Source: Aradus depressus
Taxonomy: Eukaryota; Arthropoda; Insecta; Hemiptera; Aradidae
Length of the DNA stretch: 64,000 bases
Direction: 5' to 3'
Assembly: GCA_963662175.1 (NCBI GenBank)
Contig: OY759216.1
Coordinates: 32,567,087 to 32,631,086, forward strand
The notes beneath the pieces were generated by a model. The model searched no databases and was not told the DNA's origin. It was given only the letters and a program-made list of their open reading frames with translations. The position numbers were made by a program, and so were the translations under genes. Below are positions 52,885 to 63,015 of this stretch, piece after piece. How positions within the stretch are numbered: the first letter of the stretch is position 1; each line of letters starts with the position of its first letter.

Positions 52885-54135
52885 GTGAGTATCCAACAGT
52901 AAATATTACCTTATAGTTTATATCTGCATTATAGTCCAGTCGCGAAATGGCAATTTTTGTGTTTCTTCAACGACTTTTTAGCACCCAATATCTGATGATT
53001 TTTTTTTTCATTTTTGTAAAACTTGAGATTTTAAGAAAGAAAAAAAAATTGGTGAATTAATCAATTGAAAGTTTGCTCTCCTTCCAAGACCAATCGAACG
53101 TTTGATCTAAAAAAAAAAGCTGGTGTGCCTCAACCTCATAAGCGCACGATTGAAGTGAAACTTCTTTTGTCTTCATGCCAATTAAATAAACAAAGTAATA
53201 AATATTAACCAATTTATAGTAGGTAAATTTTAGATTAGTAAAAATAGGTAATGATTTAGAAAACGGTAATAATTAAAAATTTTACTAACGATTATTTTCT
53301 TTATTACTTTGCCGATATTCTCGACAACGATCAGTTATTGTTTTTGTCCCCCTGGTTCGTCCAGAATCTGGCCTAATACCTCCAGTATCTTCAAGTTTAC
53401 ATGTATAAATTGAATTAAATTAATTTTGAAAAGAAAAATTTAATCAATAAGAAATCAATAATTTTAATAATTTAAAAATACAAATGGAGCGTAATTATTA
53501 AAAATTACTATTATGTTGTCTTTCTCGTTGCTACATTTGCTTTTGTCTTGCCCGGAATTGTCGAACACGTTCCGTTAAAGGTTTTGGAAATCAAACAAAA
53601 AACAAGATCTCATTACTTGCACGTTTTACAAAATACCGTTTAATGTTATGATGAACAAAAAAGTTGTAGAGAATATTGGAAGGCACATTTTATTGAATTA
53701 TGCTAAAATAATTATATTGAAAAAGTGGTTCGTAATACATGAGACTAATATTCCTTTTTAAATTTGCAACTATCACAAATCCCTCAGGAGATAAGACCAA
53801 TCCGAACAAAGTTATGGCACTTCGAATAATGTGTCTTCTGACCCTGATTCACTACCTTATCTTCCCTGTCACCCTATCCCGATTCTTTATGCAATCTCAA
53901 CTTATAATCCTGTCACCCTAAAAAATATTCAATGATTCAAATCATGTTTCCTTACAGATTATTAATTAGGCAATCATTTTCCCAATTCCCTTTCCCTCAG
54001 CAATCATGAATGACGGCCAATCATGTTTAATATTGCCAGCATTTTTGTTTAATAACCTCTTCCATACTATAAATATCACAACAAGACCTCTTATCCTTTC
54101 TCTATATAATTATTTTCTGTCTATTTCTGTAGCAG
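52885..54135 (+). other. CP6 intron (1,251 bp)
   Basis: Starts GTGAGTATCC, ends TCTGTAGCAG (double acceptor TAG/CAG). A family A end fragment lies near 52950-53110. The frames at 53739-53921 and 54006-54344 are not genes. Confidence 0.75.
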
Positions 54136-54792
54136 ATTGCTGTTCTCTTCGCTGTTGTGGCTGTAGCTGCTGCCCAGGTGATCTCACCCTACGGTGCGGC
54201 CGCCATCGATCCCAGGATCATCCATGGCGGCGTTGCTCCCATCGCAGCTCGTGCTGGCCTCGCCAGGGAGGATCTGGCTTTCAACTCTCATCCCCAGTAC
54301 ACCTTCTCTTACAACGTCAACGAACCTCTGACCGGAGACGCTAAGAGCCAGACGGAGAGCCGAGATGGAGACGTGGTCCAAGGCAGCTACTCCCTGGTGG
54401 AACCTGATGGTTCTGTCCGTACTGTTGACTACACCGCTGATGATGTCTCCGGCTTCAACGCTGTCGTCCGCAAGGATGGTGGAGTGTCTCCTGCTATCGC
54501 TCCTGCTGCTATCGCTGCTCCCATCGCTGCTCGTGCACCTCTTGGACTTGCTCATCCTCTTGCTCGCACATCACTTGGCCTCGGTGGCATTGCTCATCCT
54601 CTTGCTCGGTCTTCTCTTGGTCTTGGAGGACTTGCTCATCCTCTTGCTCGGTCTTCTCTTGGACTCGCTGGACTTGCTAATCCTCTTGCTCTCGGTGGTG
54701 CTTACGGTTCACCTTACGGTCTGGGTGGTGCCTACGCTTCACCTTATGCTCTTGGAGGTCATTATGGTTCCCCCTATTCCCCTTATGTTTAA
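54136..54792 (+). CDS. CP6: RR-2 cuticular protein, exon 2
   Basis: With exon 1 it encodes a predicted 222-residue secreted cuticular protein. Signal peptide about 1-17; [19 protein letters not shown] as in CP3; [20 protein letters not shown] as in CP5; RR-2 domain about 56-117 with all family signatures; [19 protein letters not shown] linker; then [16 protein letters not shown] repeats and an end like CP3 ([20 protein letters not shown]), finishing SPYSPYV. It shares blocks with both CP3 and CP5, which fits repeated sequence exchange inside the cluster. The GTG at 54157 is internal. Opposite-strand and +1 open frames are shadows. Stop TAA at 54790-54792. Confidence 0.96.
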   Translation: MAVLFAVVAVAAAQVISPYGAAAIDPRIIHGGVAPIAARAGLAREDLAFNSHPQYTFSYNVNEPLTGDAKSQTESRDGDVVQGSYSLVEPDGSVRTVDYTADDVSGFNAVVRKDGGVSPAIAPAAIAAPIAARAPLGLAHPLARTSLGLGGIAHPLARSSLGLGGLAHPLARSSLGLAGLANPLALGGAYGSPYGLGGAYASPYALGGHYGSPYSPYV

Positions 54793-54827
54793 CAAATAGA
54801 AAATGATTTGAACTGGTTTATGTTTTA

Positions 54828-54840
54828 AATAAACAATAAA
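54828..54840 (+). terminator. CP6 polyadenylation signals
   Basis: AATAAA at 54828-54833 and 54835-54840, about 40 bp after the stop codon. Confidence 0.75.
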
Positions 54841-56853
54841 AATACGAAGTGTTCTTGTTTTTTCTCTAGATTTAGACATAGTAATTATAAGATTAAAAAA
54901 AAAATAAGTAGAAGCAAAAGCTCCTTTCAACGTTTATTGAAATATTCTCATGGTATGTTTATCGCATCAGTGTTTGTCCCGAGCCTACTTGTGTGTTGCG
55001 AGACTCTGGAAACCTGTTTAGGTATACTTATAAAATATTGTAAATATTGTATATTGTAAATCTCCATCTCGTAACTTCCAGTGTTGTAAAATCAACCTAA
55101 ACATCTTGCCGAGAGTCCGAGTCTACATGTGCCCATGCTCTGAAAACGATCGAGCCACAGCAGCCGGCTTGATTTGATCTTGGCATAGGTCTACACACGA
55201 TCTACTATGCTCGGCCTGTGTCCTTACCTTGGATGTGCTTAGCATGAGTCACTGTTTTTTACGGGCCTATATATTTTCCTCCTCAACACTTTCCTCTTCC
55301 ATACATTTAGGAGCAGTTCATGGCCTCATTGAAAACCAATGACTGAGTCATTCGTGATAACCGGTCTTATCACTTCCTAATAGAGAGCCTTTGTTTTTTG
55401 ATCGAGATTTGATCTCCGGGTAATCAGTCTCATTCATCCGCTCCCGAGAGTTCAGTCCCAGATACTATCCTGCCCGGCGTATCAGCTCTACTCTAGGCCT
55501 TGTTGCAGGCTTTGGTACTGCCCACAGAATTATTACTGGCACACGGAACGTGGACGTTGCCGACGTCAATGTCTAATCCTGGCACGTGGGGATCGGTTCG
55601 CGCCGACCGCCGAAGCGATAGACTGCAGGCTAGCCTTGTTCATCTTCGAGGCTGGGGCCGTCTCGGTCACCAATCGCTGAATGGCTGCCACCTTTTTATT
55701 GAGGTAGCCATGAATCAAGCTGGTGTCCTCGGCTCTCTTCGGTGTTAGAGCTGTACAGGGGGACTTCTGCCGTTAGGAAGAGTGGGTCGGCGAGGAAGGG
55801 TCGCCTTATGGGTCGGTTGGCGGTATGGGAGAAGTGTGAAGGGATGGGAGGATGGTTGGGGGTGAGTCCCGAATGTTTTATTTTAGAACAGGGCACAAAA
55901 ATGTCTATGAACAAAGAAATGGGTCTACATATGAGGTGAGTGAAGCACGGAGAGAGGAGCGACTCACCAAATAACTATTTTCGGTAAACTTTTTCCAGTC
56001 CGAGTAACATCATCTGCATATTCCTGGTCAAACTTTTCTTCATGAGTAAGTTCATTAGGTCTCTGTCTCAGCCCCCTAAAACGTTAAATAGGCCACCCTA
56101 AACGAGCATCTTATCAAGCTCTGACACATCGTTGTCCCGACCATGCTCAGGTAGGATGCCCAATTTCTGAAACCTTTTTGTAGACCATTGCTACTTATAC
56201 TTTCGTGTGCTTTTTAATTGAAAAAAAAAGACTCTGGAACTTCATATCAAGATCGCAGCAGTTTTAACAGCTTAAAGAGCAAACAATGTGTGCGGGAAGA
56301 AATAATACTTATATTTGCCTCGGATGTGACCAATGACATACTTTGCTTTGAGCTTTATCTCTTCTTCCTTGTCAAGTCAATCATCCTCGGGGTGACTGAG
56401 ACCAGCTACCTAGTGTTTAGCATGATCGACTTCTGGCGGGCATGGAAGAAAGCTATATATTGGCTGGGGACGGCCACCGATCGCTGATCAGCCAATAGTC
56501 ACTCATATACTGCCTGTCCATAGCCTCACTTAAACACTACCATGATCTAGAGCTCCCTCAACGTCAGACCAATGAGTGATGTTGCAGATGAGGAAGGTGC
56601 AATTAAAAATGTTAATAAATGAAAAAACTTTGAGATGCTTCATATTTTCTGAAAGACCATTCAACCTTTGAAAAGTTAGCATTGTCATGAGACTCTCGGT
56701 TTGAATTTTCAAATCGTATATAATCGATTGACACCACCCTTCACTGTTGTACCTTTTACAGTTACGAAGGAGATGTGCAGAGAAATGTCTCAAAAATTTT
56801 CGGATGAGAACAATAGCGTAACATTGTAAAATAAATACTATTTTCAACAATTA
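54841..56853. other. Spacer between CP6 and CP7, GC-richer unclassified DNA
   Basis: 55420-55940 and 56330-56500 are clearly richer in G and C than the surroundings and share GGCTGGGG(C/A)CG(T/G)..C..TCACCAATCGCTGA-like wording, so a diverged repeat is likely, perhaps an old retroelement. The frames (55500-55748, 55742-55939, 56218-56487) match nothing I know. Near 55268 a TATATATTTT precedes ATGGCCTCATTG by 52 bp, discussed as a finding. Confidence 0.4.
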
Positions 56854-56859
56854 TTTATT
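56854..56859 (-). terminator. CP7 polyadenylation signal
   Basis: AATAAA on the minus strand (TTTATT here), about 72 bp after the stop codon. Confidence 0.65.
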
Positions 56860-56930
56860 ACTTAGTTTCAACAATTTCCTTTTTCAATATATAATTTACG
56901 CAATGAGATATAATGAATATGGTGTCATCT

Positions 56931-57974
56931 TTAGTAGGCGAACGGAGCATAAGGTGAAGCGTATTGAGCTCCAAGAGCAAGAGGGGCTTGAGCATGTCCA
57001 AGAGGAGCTTGATGCAGATTAAGAGGACCACGAGCATAACCACCGTGTCCAAGAGGAGCTTGAGCGAGACCAGAGGGAGCTCGAACATAACCACCAAGTC
57101 CAAAAGGGGCCTGAGCATGTCCAAGAGAAGTTTGAGCAAGTCCAAGAGGAGCTTGAGCGAGACCAGGGGGACCTCGAACATAACCACCAACGCCAAGAGA
57201 GGCTTGAGACAGTCCAACAGGGGCATGAGCGAGACCATGAGGAGCACGTCCATATCCTCCAAGACCAAATGGAGATTGAGCAAAACTACCAAGGCCGAAA
57301 GGGGCTTGAGAAAGTTCAAGAGGAGCTTGACCAAGATCATGAGGTGCACGTGTGTATCCACCAAGGCCAAAGGGTGCATGAGCAACTCCGAATGGTGCTC
57401 GAGCATAACCACTAAGACCAAGTGGAGCATTAGCAGCGAGATGTACAGGAGCAGCGACAGGAGCTCGGCCAGGAAGAGCAAACGAAGTTCGAGCAGCAAC
57501 AGCAACAGGGGCAGGTGCAAGAGACGCAACAGAAGCAGGAGTAGCGACTGCAACAGGAGCTTTGCCAGCAAGAGCAAGTGGAGCTCGAGCAGCTATGGAA
57601 GGAGCAATTGAAGCAGGAGTCACTCCACCATCCTTGCGCACAACTGCGTTAAACCCATGGACGTCATCTGCGGTGTAGTCGACTGTGCGGACAGAACCAT
57701 CAGGCTCCACCACAGAGTAGCTGCCCTGGACCAAGTCTCCATCGCGGCTCTCTGACTGACTCTTAGCGTCTCCTGTCAGAGGCTCATCAATGTTGTAAGA
57801 GAAGGTGTATTGGGGATGGGTGTCAAAAGCCAGATCCTCTCTGGCCAAGCCAGCTCGAGCTGCGTAGGGAGCCACGCCGCCATGGATGGTGCTGGGAGGG
57901 ATGTTGGCTCCACCATATGGTGAGATCACCTGACCTGCGGCTACAGCCAGAGCAGCGAACAGGCTGGTGATTAT
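56931..57974 (-). CDS. CP7: RR-2 cuticular protein with a long repetitive tail, exon 2
   Basis: The largest family member: with exon 1 a predicted 351 residues. Exon 2 starts after the acceptor TTCTCTAG with IITSLFAALAVAAGQ, then [29 protein letters not shown] and the RR-2 domain at about 55-116 ([51 protein letters not shown]). The tail of about 230 residues is built of decayed units such as APLGLAQ, APFGLGGY and ARAPHGL, richer in Gln, Pro and His than the tails of CP3-CP6, and ends QYASPYAPFAY. An acidic variant NIDEPL replaces NVNEPL. Open frames on the other strand and in +1 come from this repeat. Stop TAA at 56931-56933 on the minus strand. Confidence 0.96.
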   Translation of the reverse strand: MITSLFAALAVAAGQVISPYGGANIPPSTIHGGVAPYAARAGLAREDLAFDTHPQYTFSYNIDEPLTGDAKSQSESRDGDLVQGSYSVVEPDGSVRTVDYTADDVHGFNAVVRKDGGVTPASIAPSIAARAPLALAGKAPVAVATPASVASLAPAPVAVAARTSFALPGRAPVAAPVHLAANAPLGLSGYARAPFGVAHAPFGLGGYTRAPHDLGQAPLELSQAPFGLGSFAQSPFGLGGYGRAPHGLAHAPVGLSQASLGVGGYVRGPPGLAQAPLGLAQTSLGHAQAPFGLGGYVRAPSGLAQAPLGHGGYARGPLNLHQAPLGHAQAPLALGAQYASPYAPFAY

Positions 57975-58660
57975 CTAGAGAAAAATATAAGATGCATTAG
58001 ACCTAGTGCTACTAGATCGATAAACAAAGTATGCTAACGTTCTTGACAAAACCTAACGTTCTTGACCACGCTTTGTATGATAAAACAAACAATTATAAAA
58101 GGTGAAGCGTACCATTCCGACGATAAAGCAAGTCATGAAAGGGTTTTCTAGGTTTGGATAAACCCGGATCAGGAATTGGAGTTATTGAAGACCCTGATTT
58201 TCAGGGTTGAGGGTGTCCTGTAGATTTGATAAGAACTTATTAGACCTAGAACTACCGTACTTTTCCCTGTAAATGTGTTCTGTACAATTTTATGCATAGA
58301 AAATTGCTTCAGTCATCTGCCGTACCCTGTATTATCTGTAGTTTGGCTATGTGATTTTTCTTAGTCTATCTCCAAGTTTCGTTCATGTGGGTATGAGGAG
58401 TTTAACGAATATAGTAACCCTCTTGACGAATAAGAGTTGGATCGTCGTTTCAATGGTCTCTTATTTTGTTGTAAGCGAGGTCCGCATGACATTTGTGTAT
58501 CCAAGCGTAGGATGAAATATCGCTTTGTGTCGGATGTCTGAAGTAGCTCAATATTGACTTTCTCGACCTGCAAAGCCTTCTCATAAGCACTTTTCCTATT
58601 CTCAAGCCAAAAATAAATCTAAATGAAATAACAACTTCTAAGTTGAGAAACGTGGACATA
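57975..58660 (-). other. CP7 intron, part next to exon 2
   Basis: AT-rich. A plus-strand reading at 58350-58540 gives FRSCGYEEFNEYSNPLDE, a stop, then ELDRRFNGLLFCCKRGPHD and VSKRRMKYRFVSDV, which looks like decayed coding DNA of unknown origin. Confidence 0.4.
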
Positions 58661-58661
58661 T

Positions 58662-58845
58662 TGTGGAAACTTGTAATAAATAAATAAAACAAACTTATTT
58701 TTGAAATATTGTCTATTATTATATGTATATATATCTTTAGTGGATATATATATATAACATATATACATATATAACATATATATGTATATATATCTTTAGT
58801 GGAATAGACAATATTTCCAAAATAAGTTTGTTTTATTTATTTAAA
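58662..58845. repeat. Hairpin with an AT-rich loop
   Basis: AATAAAACAAACTTATTTTT plus GAAATATTGTCTATT (58681-58717) and its inverse AATAGACAATATTTCCAAAA, TAAGTTTGTTTTATTTATTT (58802-58841) flank about 85 bp of TATATA-rich sequence that itself repeats TATATATCTTTAGTGGA. Confidence 0.85.
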
Positions 58846-58884
58846 TGAAATAATTTTAAAGATGGAAAAAAAATGATAAACTAA

Positions 58885-59374
58885 GTGAAGTTATGGATGA
58901 ACCATCCATTTGTTGGGATGTATACATGGTTAGAATGGAGTATGAACATAACATCAATGGCGGATAGCAATCTGAACAGTAGGAATATCATCCTAAATAT
59001 GAATCCCATGTCAAGGTTTCTCATTCCTTTCGTTATCGGACTGGATAAATTCCGCTATAAGAAATTCCACGAATCGTTTCTAGACCCTATCTCTAACCAG
59101 TTAGATGATAGAGCCTTCCTTCATTGTTGCTGTAAGTATTTTTTTTTATCGATTGGTGAATTTTCTGTACATAAATTTATCTCATGTAATTTTCTACAGA
59201 TGCCATAAGTATCGTATGTCGACAGCAAATCAAAGAAAAACCATAGATCAGTGGTATAGGCAGACAGGGGATAGCCCAACTATATTTTTTAAACTTTTTT
59301 TGAAGTTTCGTAAATTGAAACCCTTATACATGAACGGTTTCGACATAGCAGATTCATTTCTGTCGTATCTTTAA
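58885..59374 (+). CDS. Possible two-exon gene or decayed element, unknown
   Basis: Frame 58885-59131 (first ATG at 58897) reads NPMSRFLIPFVIGLDKFRYK and DPISNQLDDRAFLHCC. A GTAAGTATTTTT donor at 59132 and an AG at 59224-59225 would join in phase to 59226-59374, giving SNQRKTIDQWYRQTGDSPTI and ending GFDIADSFLSYL with a stop. The 94-bp intron is of a size common in insects, but a better pyrimidine-rich acceptor (CTACAG at about 59200) would shift the frame. I recognise no domain. It lies on the opposite strand inside the CP7 intron. It may be a fragment of an unrecognised transposon. Confidence 0.2.
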
Positions 59375-59389
59375 ACTGCAAAACTGTAA

Positions 59390-60110
59390 TCTGTCAACAT
59401 TCGATGCGGATTTTTCAACGGAATTTTGTTTTTTACGACCTCTTAATTCTAAGAATAATGAAAAATAATAATAATAATACTTAATCCTAATAATAATGAA
59501 AAAAAAAAAGTGTCTTATAACTCCCGATGGAATGAATGCATCAACACGGAATTTAATATGTGTATTCAGAAGGACGACTTCTGAGGAAGACACAATTGAT
59601 TTTCAGTTAAATCGATCAAAAGAAAGCTGGGATTAGGGGGATGTTTAACACAAAAACTCCATTAACAGCCTTTATATTGACACGGAATTTCATATGTGAA
59701 TCAAAGCCTTATTACAACACCTATTATTTTCAGTGCAATCAGCCGAAGGAGAGAGTGGGGTCTGAGGGGTGCTCAACTCAAAAATCCAAATATCTGCCGA
59801 TGTTATAAATATACATGAACTTATATATTATAATATAAATTCAAACCCCCATAACGATGGCGCCTATAATATTCCATGAAATCGGTCAAAGGGAATGGAG
59901 GGACCAGAGAAGATAGGCTAGACTCAAATACCTTAATAACTGCCGATTTAAAAATGTATCGACACAAAATTTAGTAAGAGAATTCAGAAACCACTATATA
60001 GGTCAAATATTGAGTTTGAGCCCAAACGAGAGCGAAAACGTAATTGATTAATTCTTGTTGGGGAAGTCTTCTTACAAAGGAGGTGATTCAATGACGACTT
60101 TTTTTAAAGA
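59390..60110 (+). repeat. Dispersed repeat family A, long copy
   Basis: From CATTCGATGCGGATTTTTCA to GATTCAATGACGACTTTTTT, with four monomers of about 140-145 bp marked by ACTCCCGATGG, a decayed anchor, TCTGCCGATGTT and ACTGCCGATTTA. Confidence 0.7.
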
Positions 60111-60439
60111 GGTAAAAAATGTACGCTTATACCATTTTTTCACGGGGGAAAGGGTTCATTTGGCCAGATAAGTTTAGATAAAAATATTAGCACTAAACAG
60201 TGGGAGCTCGAACATAAAACGCTTAGTAATTCCTAAATCACCTAACCGCTTTGACTGAAGCTTAGCTAAAGATTCTCACCAACGCGAAATATACCACAAT
60301 TACCAGAAATGGATCCATCACTTTTGGAGAACGACGGACACACTCACATAAAAAAATACACATATTCTTTTTCAAAAAATTATAACACAAAAGAATCAAT
60401 TTCTTCAAGGTACTTCCCCACTTCTTGAAAGCACAATAA

Positions 60440-60960
60440 AAAAATGTAAACCGGAGTTTGAAAAAAACAAAATAACCATGATTTAAAAATCGTGTTTCAT
60501 ATAAAATACATTATCTTGTACTTCGCTTTAATTTTGCAGTCTTCGCAGATTTCCTCCACAAATATCCTATAATTATAAACCTATAAACCTCCCCCTGTCG
60601 AAACTAACTTTTGTTCAATATTTTTTTCATTACTAATAGTATATTATATAATAATTTTTATTAATTAATTCCTCTTTTATTGTATTTATTTTCTGTATAT
60701 TTATTTATTGTTATGTATTTATGTCTATTTATTCTTTTTTTGTGATTACTCTTATCTTCTTCTTTCTTTTCTATATGTAATAAGGATCGTCCTAATATGT
60801 AGTTTTATTGTTATATTTTTTTCACTTTTTATTACTATTTTTTTTCTATATTTCGCACATTGTGACCTGAGAAAGTCCTGAAGTTATGTCGTGAAAAAGA
60901 AACTTCTGGAAGAATTATGAAAAATATTTATCAAAATTGAAATTATAATCGAAACTGTAT
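60440..60960 (-). repeat. Dispersed repeat family D, inverted copy
   Basis: Reverse complement includes AACTTCAGGACTTTCTCAGG, TCACAATGTGCGAAATATAG and a GGAGGAAATCTGCGAAG block as in the other D copies. Confidence 0.6.
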
Positions 60961-61060
60961 ATTATTTTTTTTTACTTTTGACTTATTTATTTTTTACTAC
61001 TAATCACATTTGAGTCTATTAATTTTTATGACATATCCTAGTACCATGTTATAGTTTAAC

Positions 61061-61153
61061 GGAGTCGGGCTCATGTCCATCAGAGTGACGAAAGAGCGCT
61101 CTGGTAGTAGGCGATATGTAGTTAAAGCCCGGGAATGAGTCATAAAACCTAAC
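61061..61153 (+). mobile_element. SINE-1, 3' end fragment
   Basis: GGAGTCGGGCTCATGTCCAT to GAGTCATAAAACCTAACC, nearly identical to the last 95 bp of the 37.4-kb copy, with a short deletion (CGATATGTAGTTAAAG). Confidence 0.82.
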
Positions 61154-61383
61154 CTATTATTATTAATACCCGCATAAATCCACACACTCAAAGAAAAGAC
61201 CTCCTGAATCATTCATCACACGCAAAAACTCGAATTTTAATTGTATAGTAACAAAACCCTTTTGACTCCTAGAAACAGGTCTATGGACCCCTTCATCACC
61301 ATGCACCCGTTTGGACCCTCCCCTCCTGGGTCGGTAAAAATCACTGAGAATTCCATTATTGGCAGATAGGGCTAGATACTCAC
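61154..61383 (-). other. CP7 intron, part next to exon 1
   Basis: Unclassified; the donor on the minus strand is GTGAGTATCT at 61383. Confidence 0.6.
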
Positions 61384-61395
61384 TAGAGCTGGCAT
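61384..61395 (-). CDS. CP7: RR-2 cuticular protein, exon 1 (MPAL)
   Basis: On the minus strand ATG CCA GCT CTA followed by the donor GTGAGTATCT; a TATA box lies 45 bp upstream. Joined in phase 0 to 57974 it gives MPAL-IITSLFAALAVAAGQ, a good signal peptide. The layout (TATA, about 30 bp to a TTCACT initiator, short leader, 4-codon exon, donor) equals that of CP2-CP6 although the sequence differs. Confidence 0.78.
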
Positions 61396-61404
61396 GACTG
61401 GAGT

Positions 61405-61440
61405 GTTGCTAGTGAACCCAGCAACCCCTGGCTATATATA
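61405..61440 (-). promoter_or_regulatory. CP7 core promoter
   Basis: TATATATAG on the minus strand (61440-61432), followed about 30 bp later by GGGTTCACTAGC with an initiator-like TTCACT. It has no similarity to the CP3-CP6 promoter outside the TATA box. Confidence 0.7.
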
Positions 61441-61689
61441 CGTGCGGATGAGGGGTTAGCGTCCTTGGCGGTTCAAGGGAAAGGTGACAATCTCCAAAAT
61501 TCCTATTTTCCTATTCACCAAATAGACAAAACCTCAGCTAAATGTTTTGCAAAGCCAACCCCTACATTTCCATTTGCTCTCTTTTAATACATATAATAAT
61601 TACACTACCTTTTTGTTTAAAGGGATCATCCCCATACAACTTACTTACTCAACCAAAAAGCCGAGAGGGGCGAGTCCTTGAATTAATGA
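61441..61689. other. Region upstream of CP7, unclassified
   Basis: No repeat or gene seen. Confidence 0.4.
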
Positions 61690-62025
61690 AATTTACAAAA
61701 TGCCTTTAGAATTACTTAAAATAGGTCGTGAGACATACATAATGTTCGTTGATGCAGAAGGGGATGATATGTGACACACCGCTTCAAAGAGCTCTTCATT
61801 ATTGAACGGTACAAAACACCATTATAATTTTTCAGTCTAGGCCGTGTGACACTCCAAAAGTAAGGTAAGTGACACACAACTCAATGACCCCAAAATCAAT
61901 GAAATTTATAGCATTTTTTAACGAAGGTCATGAAGCATCCAAAATGTACATTCATTCCGAGAGAGTGGATATGTGACACACCCCTCTAAGAGCTCTTCAT
62001 TGAACTGTACAAAATAACTACATAA
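61690..62025. repeat. Diverged direct repeat, period about 203 bp
   Basis: ATATGTGACACACCGCTTCA, AAGAGCTCTTCATTATTGAA and a GTACAAAA end (from 61768) recur as ATATGTGACACACCCCTCTA, AGAGCTCTTCATTGAACTGT (from 61970). Further GTGACACAC words lie at 61870 and 62214. Confidence 0.7.
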
Positions 62026-62240
62026 ATTATCTATACCCGAAATTTACTATATGCCGAGAGGCAGAGGGTGTTATGGTCCCACACCAGGGACGAAAGCACC
62101 CAAGAGCTCAGGCGGGTGGGTTTAGTGGAAAGCCAACACGAGGCACACCACACTGTTGGGAGTGCACGTGCATCCCTTCCTTGTAAGTATAACCATCGCG
62201 AGACCGGGCAAATGACACACCACTTCATCATAATTATGAG
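62026..62240. other. GC-richer unclassified segment
   Basis: 62040-62180 is GC-rich for this window; the minus-strand frame (62031-62255) contains STKPTRLSSWVLSSLVWDHN but no family I recognise. It is probably a repeat. Confidence 0.4.
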
Positions 62241-62244
62241 ATGA

Positions 62245-62525
62245 GATAAAAACACTTATTGAAGTCTATCTGTTTCAGATAGGAATATGCTCTTGCGGAC
62301 ATTTTTGTAGAACTTTTTATTGTCAACAATTCCTCCATCATTTTTATATTTTGGCAGCTTATGCAATAAATGGCGCCTGGACGGCCGTTTACCCTCCGAC
62401 TTGCTTTACTTTTACCATCACTGTTCAGTTTCCTTTGGATAAAGCCTATGTTCACTGGAGAGAAAGAAGCTTCCCAACGGATAAAGAACTATCCAAATCA
62501 ATTAAGTAGTTTCTGAGATTACCTC
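62245..62525 (+). repeat. Dispersed repeat family C, copy 2
   Basis: Same order of motifs as 4108-4403: GGACATTTTTGTAGAA, CAACAATTCCTCC, CCGACTTGCTTTACTTTTAC, AAGCCTATGTTCAC and AACTATCCAAATC. Confidence 0.6.
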
Positions 62526-62589
62526 AAATAAACAAACAGCAACCATTCTCCCTTTATGTATTGGTATAAATATGTATAATATAAGATAT

Positions 62590-63015
62590 ATATATTGAAG
62601 GAAGTCACGGAAGGAGAGTGACGGATTGGGGGAGGCAGGGAATTCAAAGAGAGAAGAGCCTGGACAAGGAACGAATTGTGGAAGGCCGAGGACCGATGGG
62701 AGGGGATGAAAAGATCTGAAGGGCGGGATCTGGTGTGCCTCTGGTGGACGGAGGACTGGAATTGAAACATTTGGTAAAGGTAGTAGGGTTCTTTGGATTT
62801 AAGCATTTGGAAGAGGAAGGAGCCAAGGAGGTAATTTCCATCCATTGCAACTCGGAGTACCAGGCGAGATATGAGCGTCTCTAGGGACATCGAAAACAAA
62901 TCTGACGTGATTGTTCAGGATACGCTGGAGTTTTTTATAGAGTCCCTTACTCAGATCATTATAGACCAAGCACCCGTAGTTGAAATGGGGAAAGACTAGT
63001 GAGGATACGTGAAGT
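62590..63015 (-). pseudogene. LINE ORF2 C-terminal remnant (family E), copy 2
   Basis: The minus-strand frame 62519-62899 keeps GNYLLGSFLFQMLKSKEPYY, RSRPSDLFIPSHRSSAFHNS and VQALLSLNSLPPPIRHSPSV, the pattern of a non-LTR reverse transcriptase C-terminus (S(D/N)LF...HR...), with a frameshift between it and the upstream KLQRIL, DVPRDAHIS part. It is a better preserved copy of the element at 29.4-29.9 kb. Confidence 0.7.

Noticed and set aside
54006..54344. 112-residue plus frame overlapping CP6 exon 2
   Set aside because: Crosses the splice acceptor and reads exon 2 in the wrong frame (Cys/Arg/Ser-rich).
61061..61153. Possible promoter element upstream of the CP7 donor
   Set aside because: It is the 3' end of a SINE-1.
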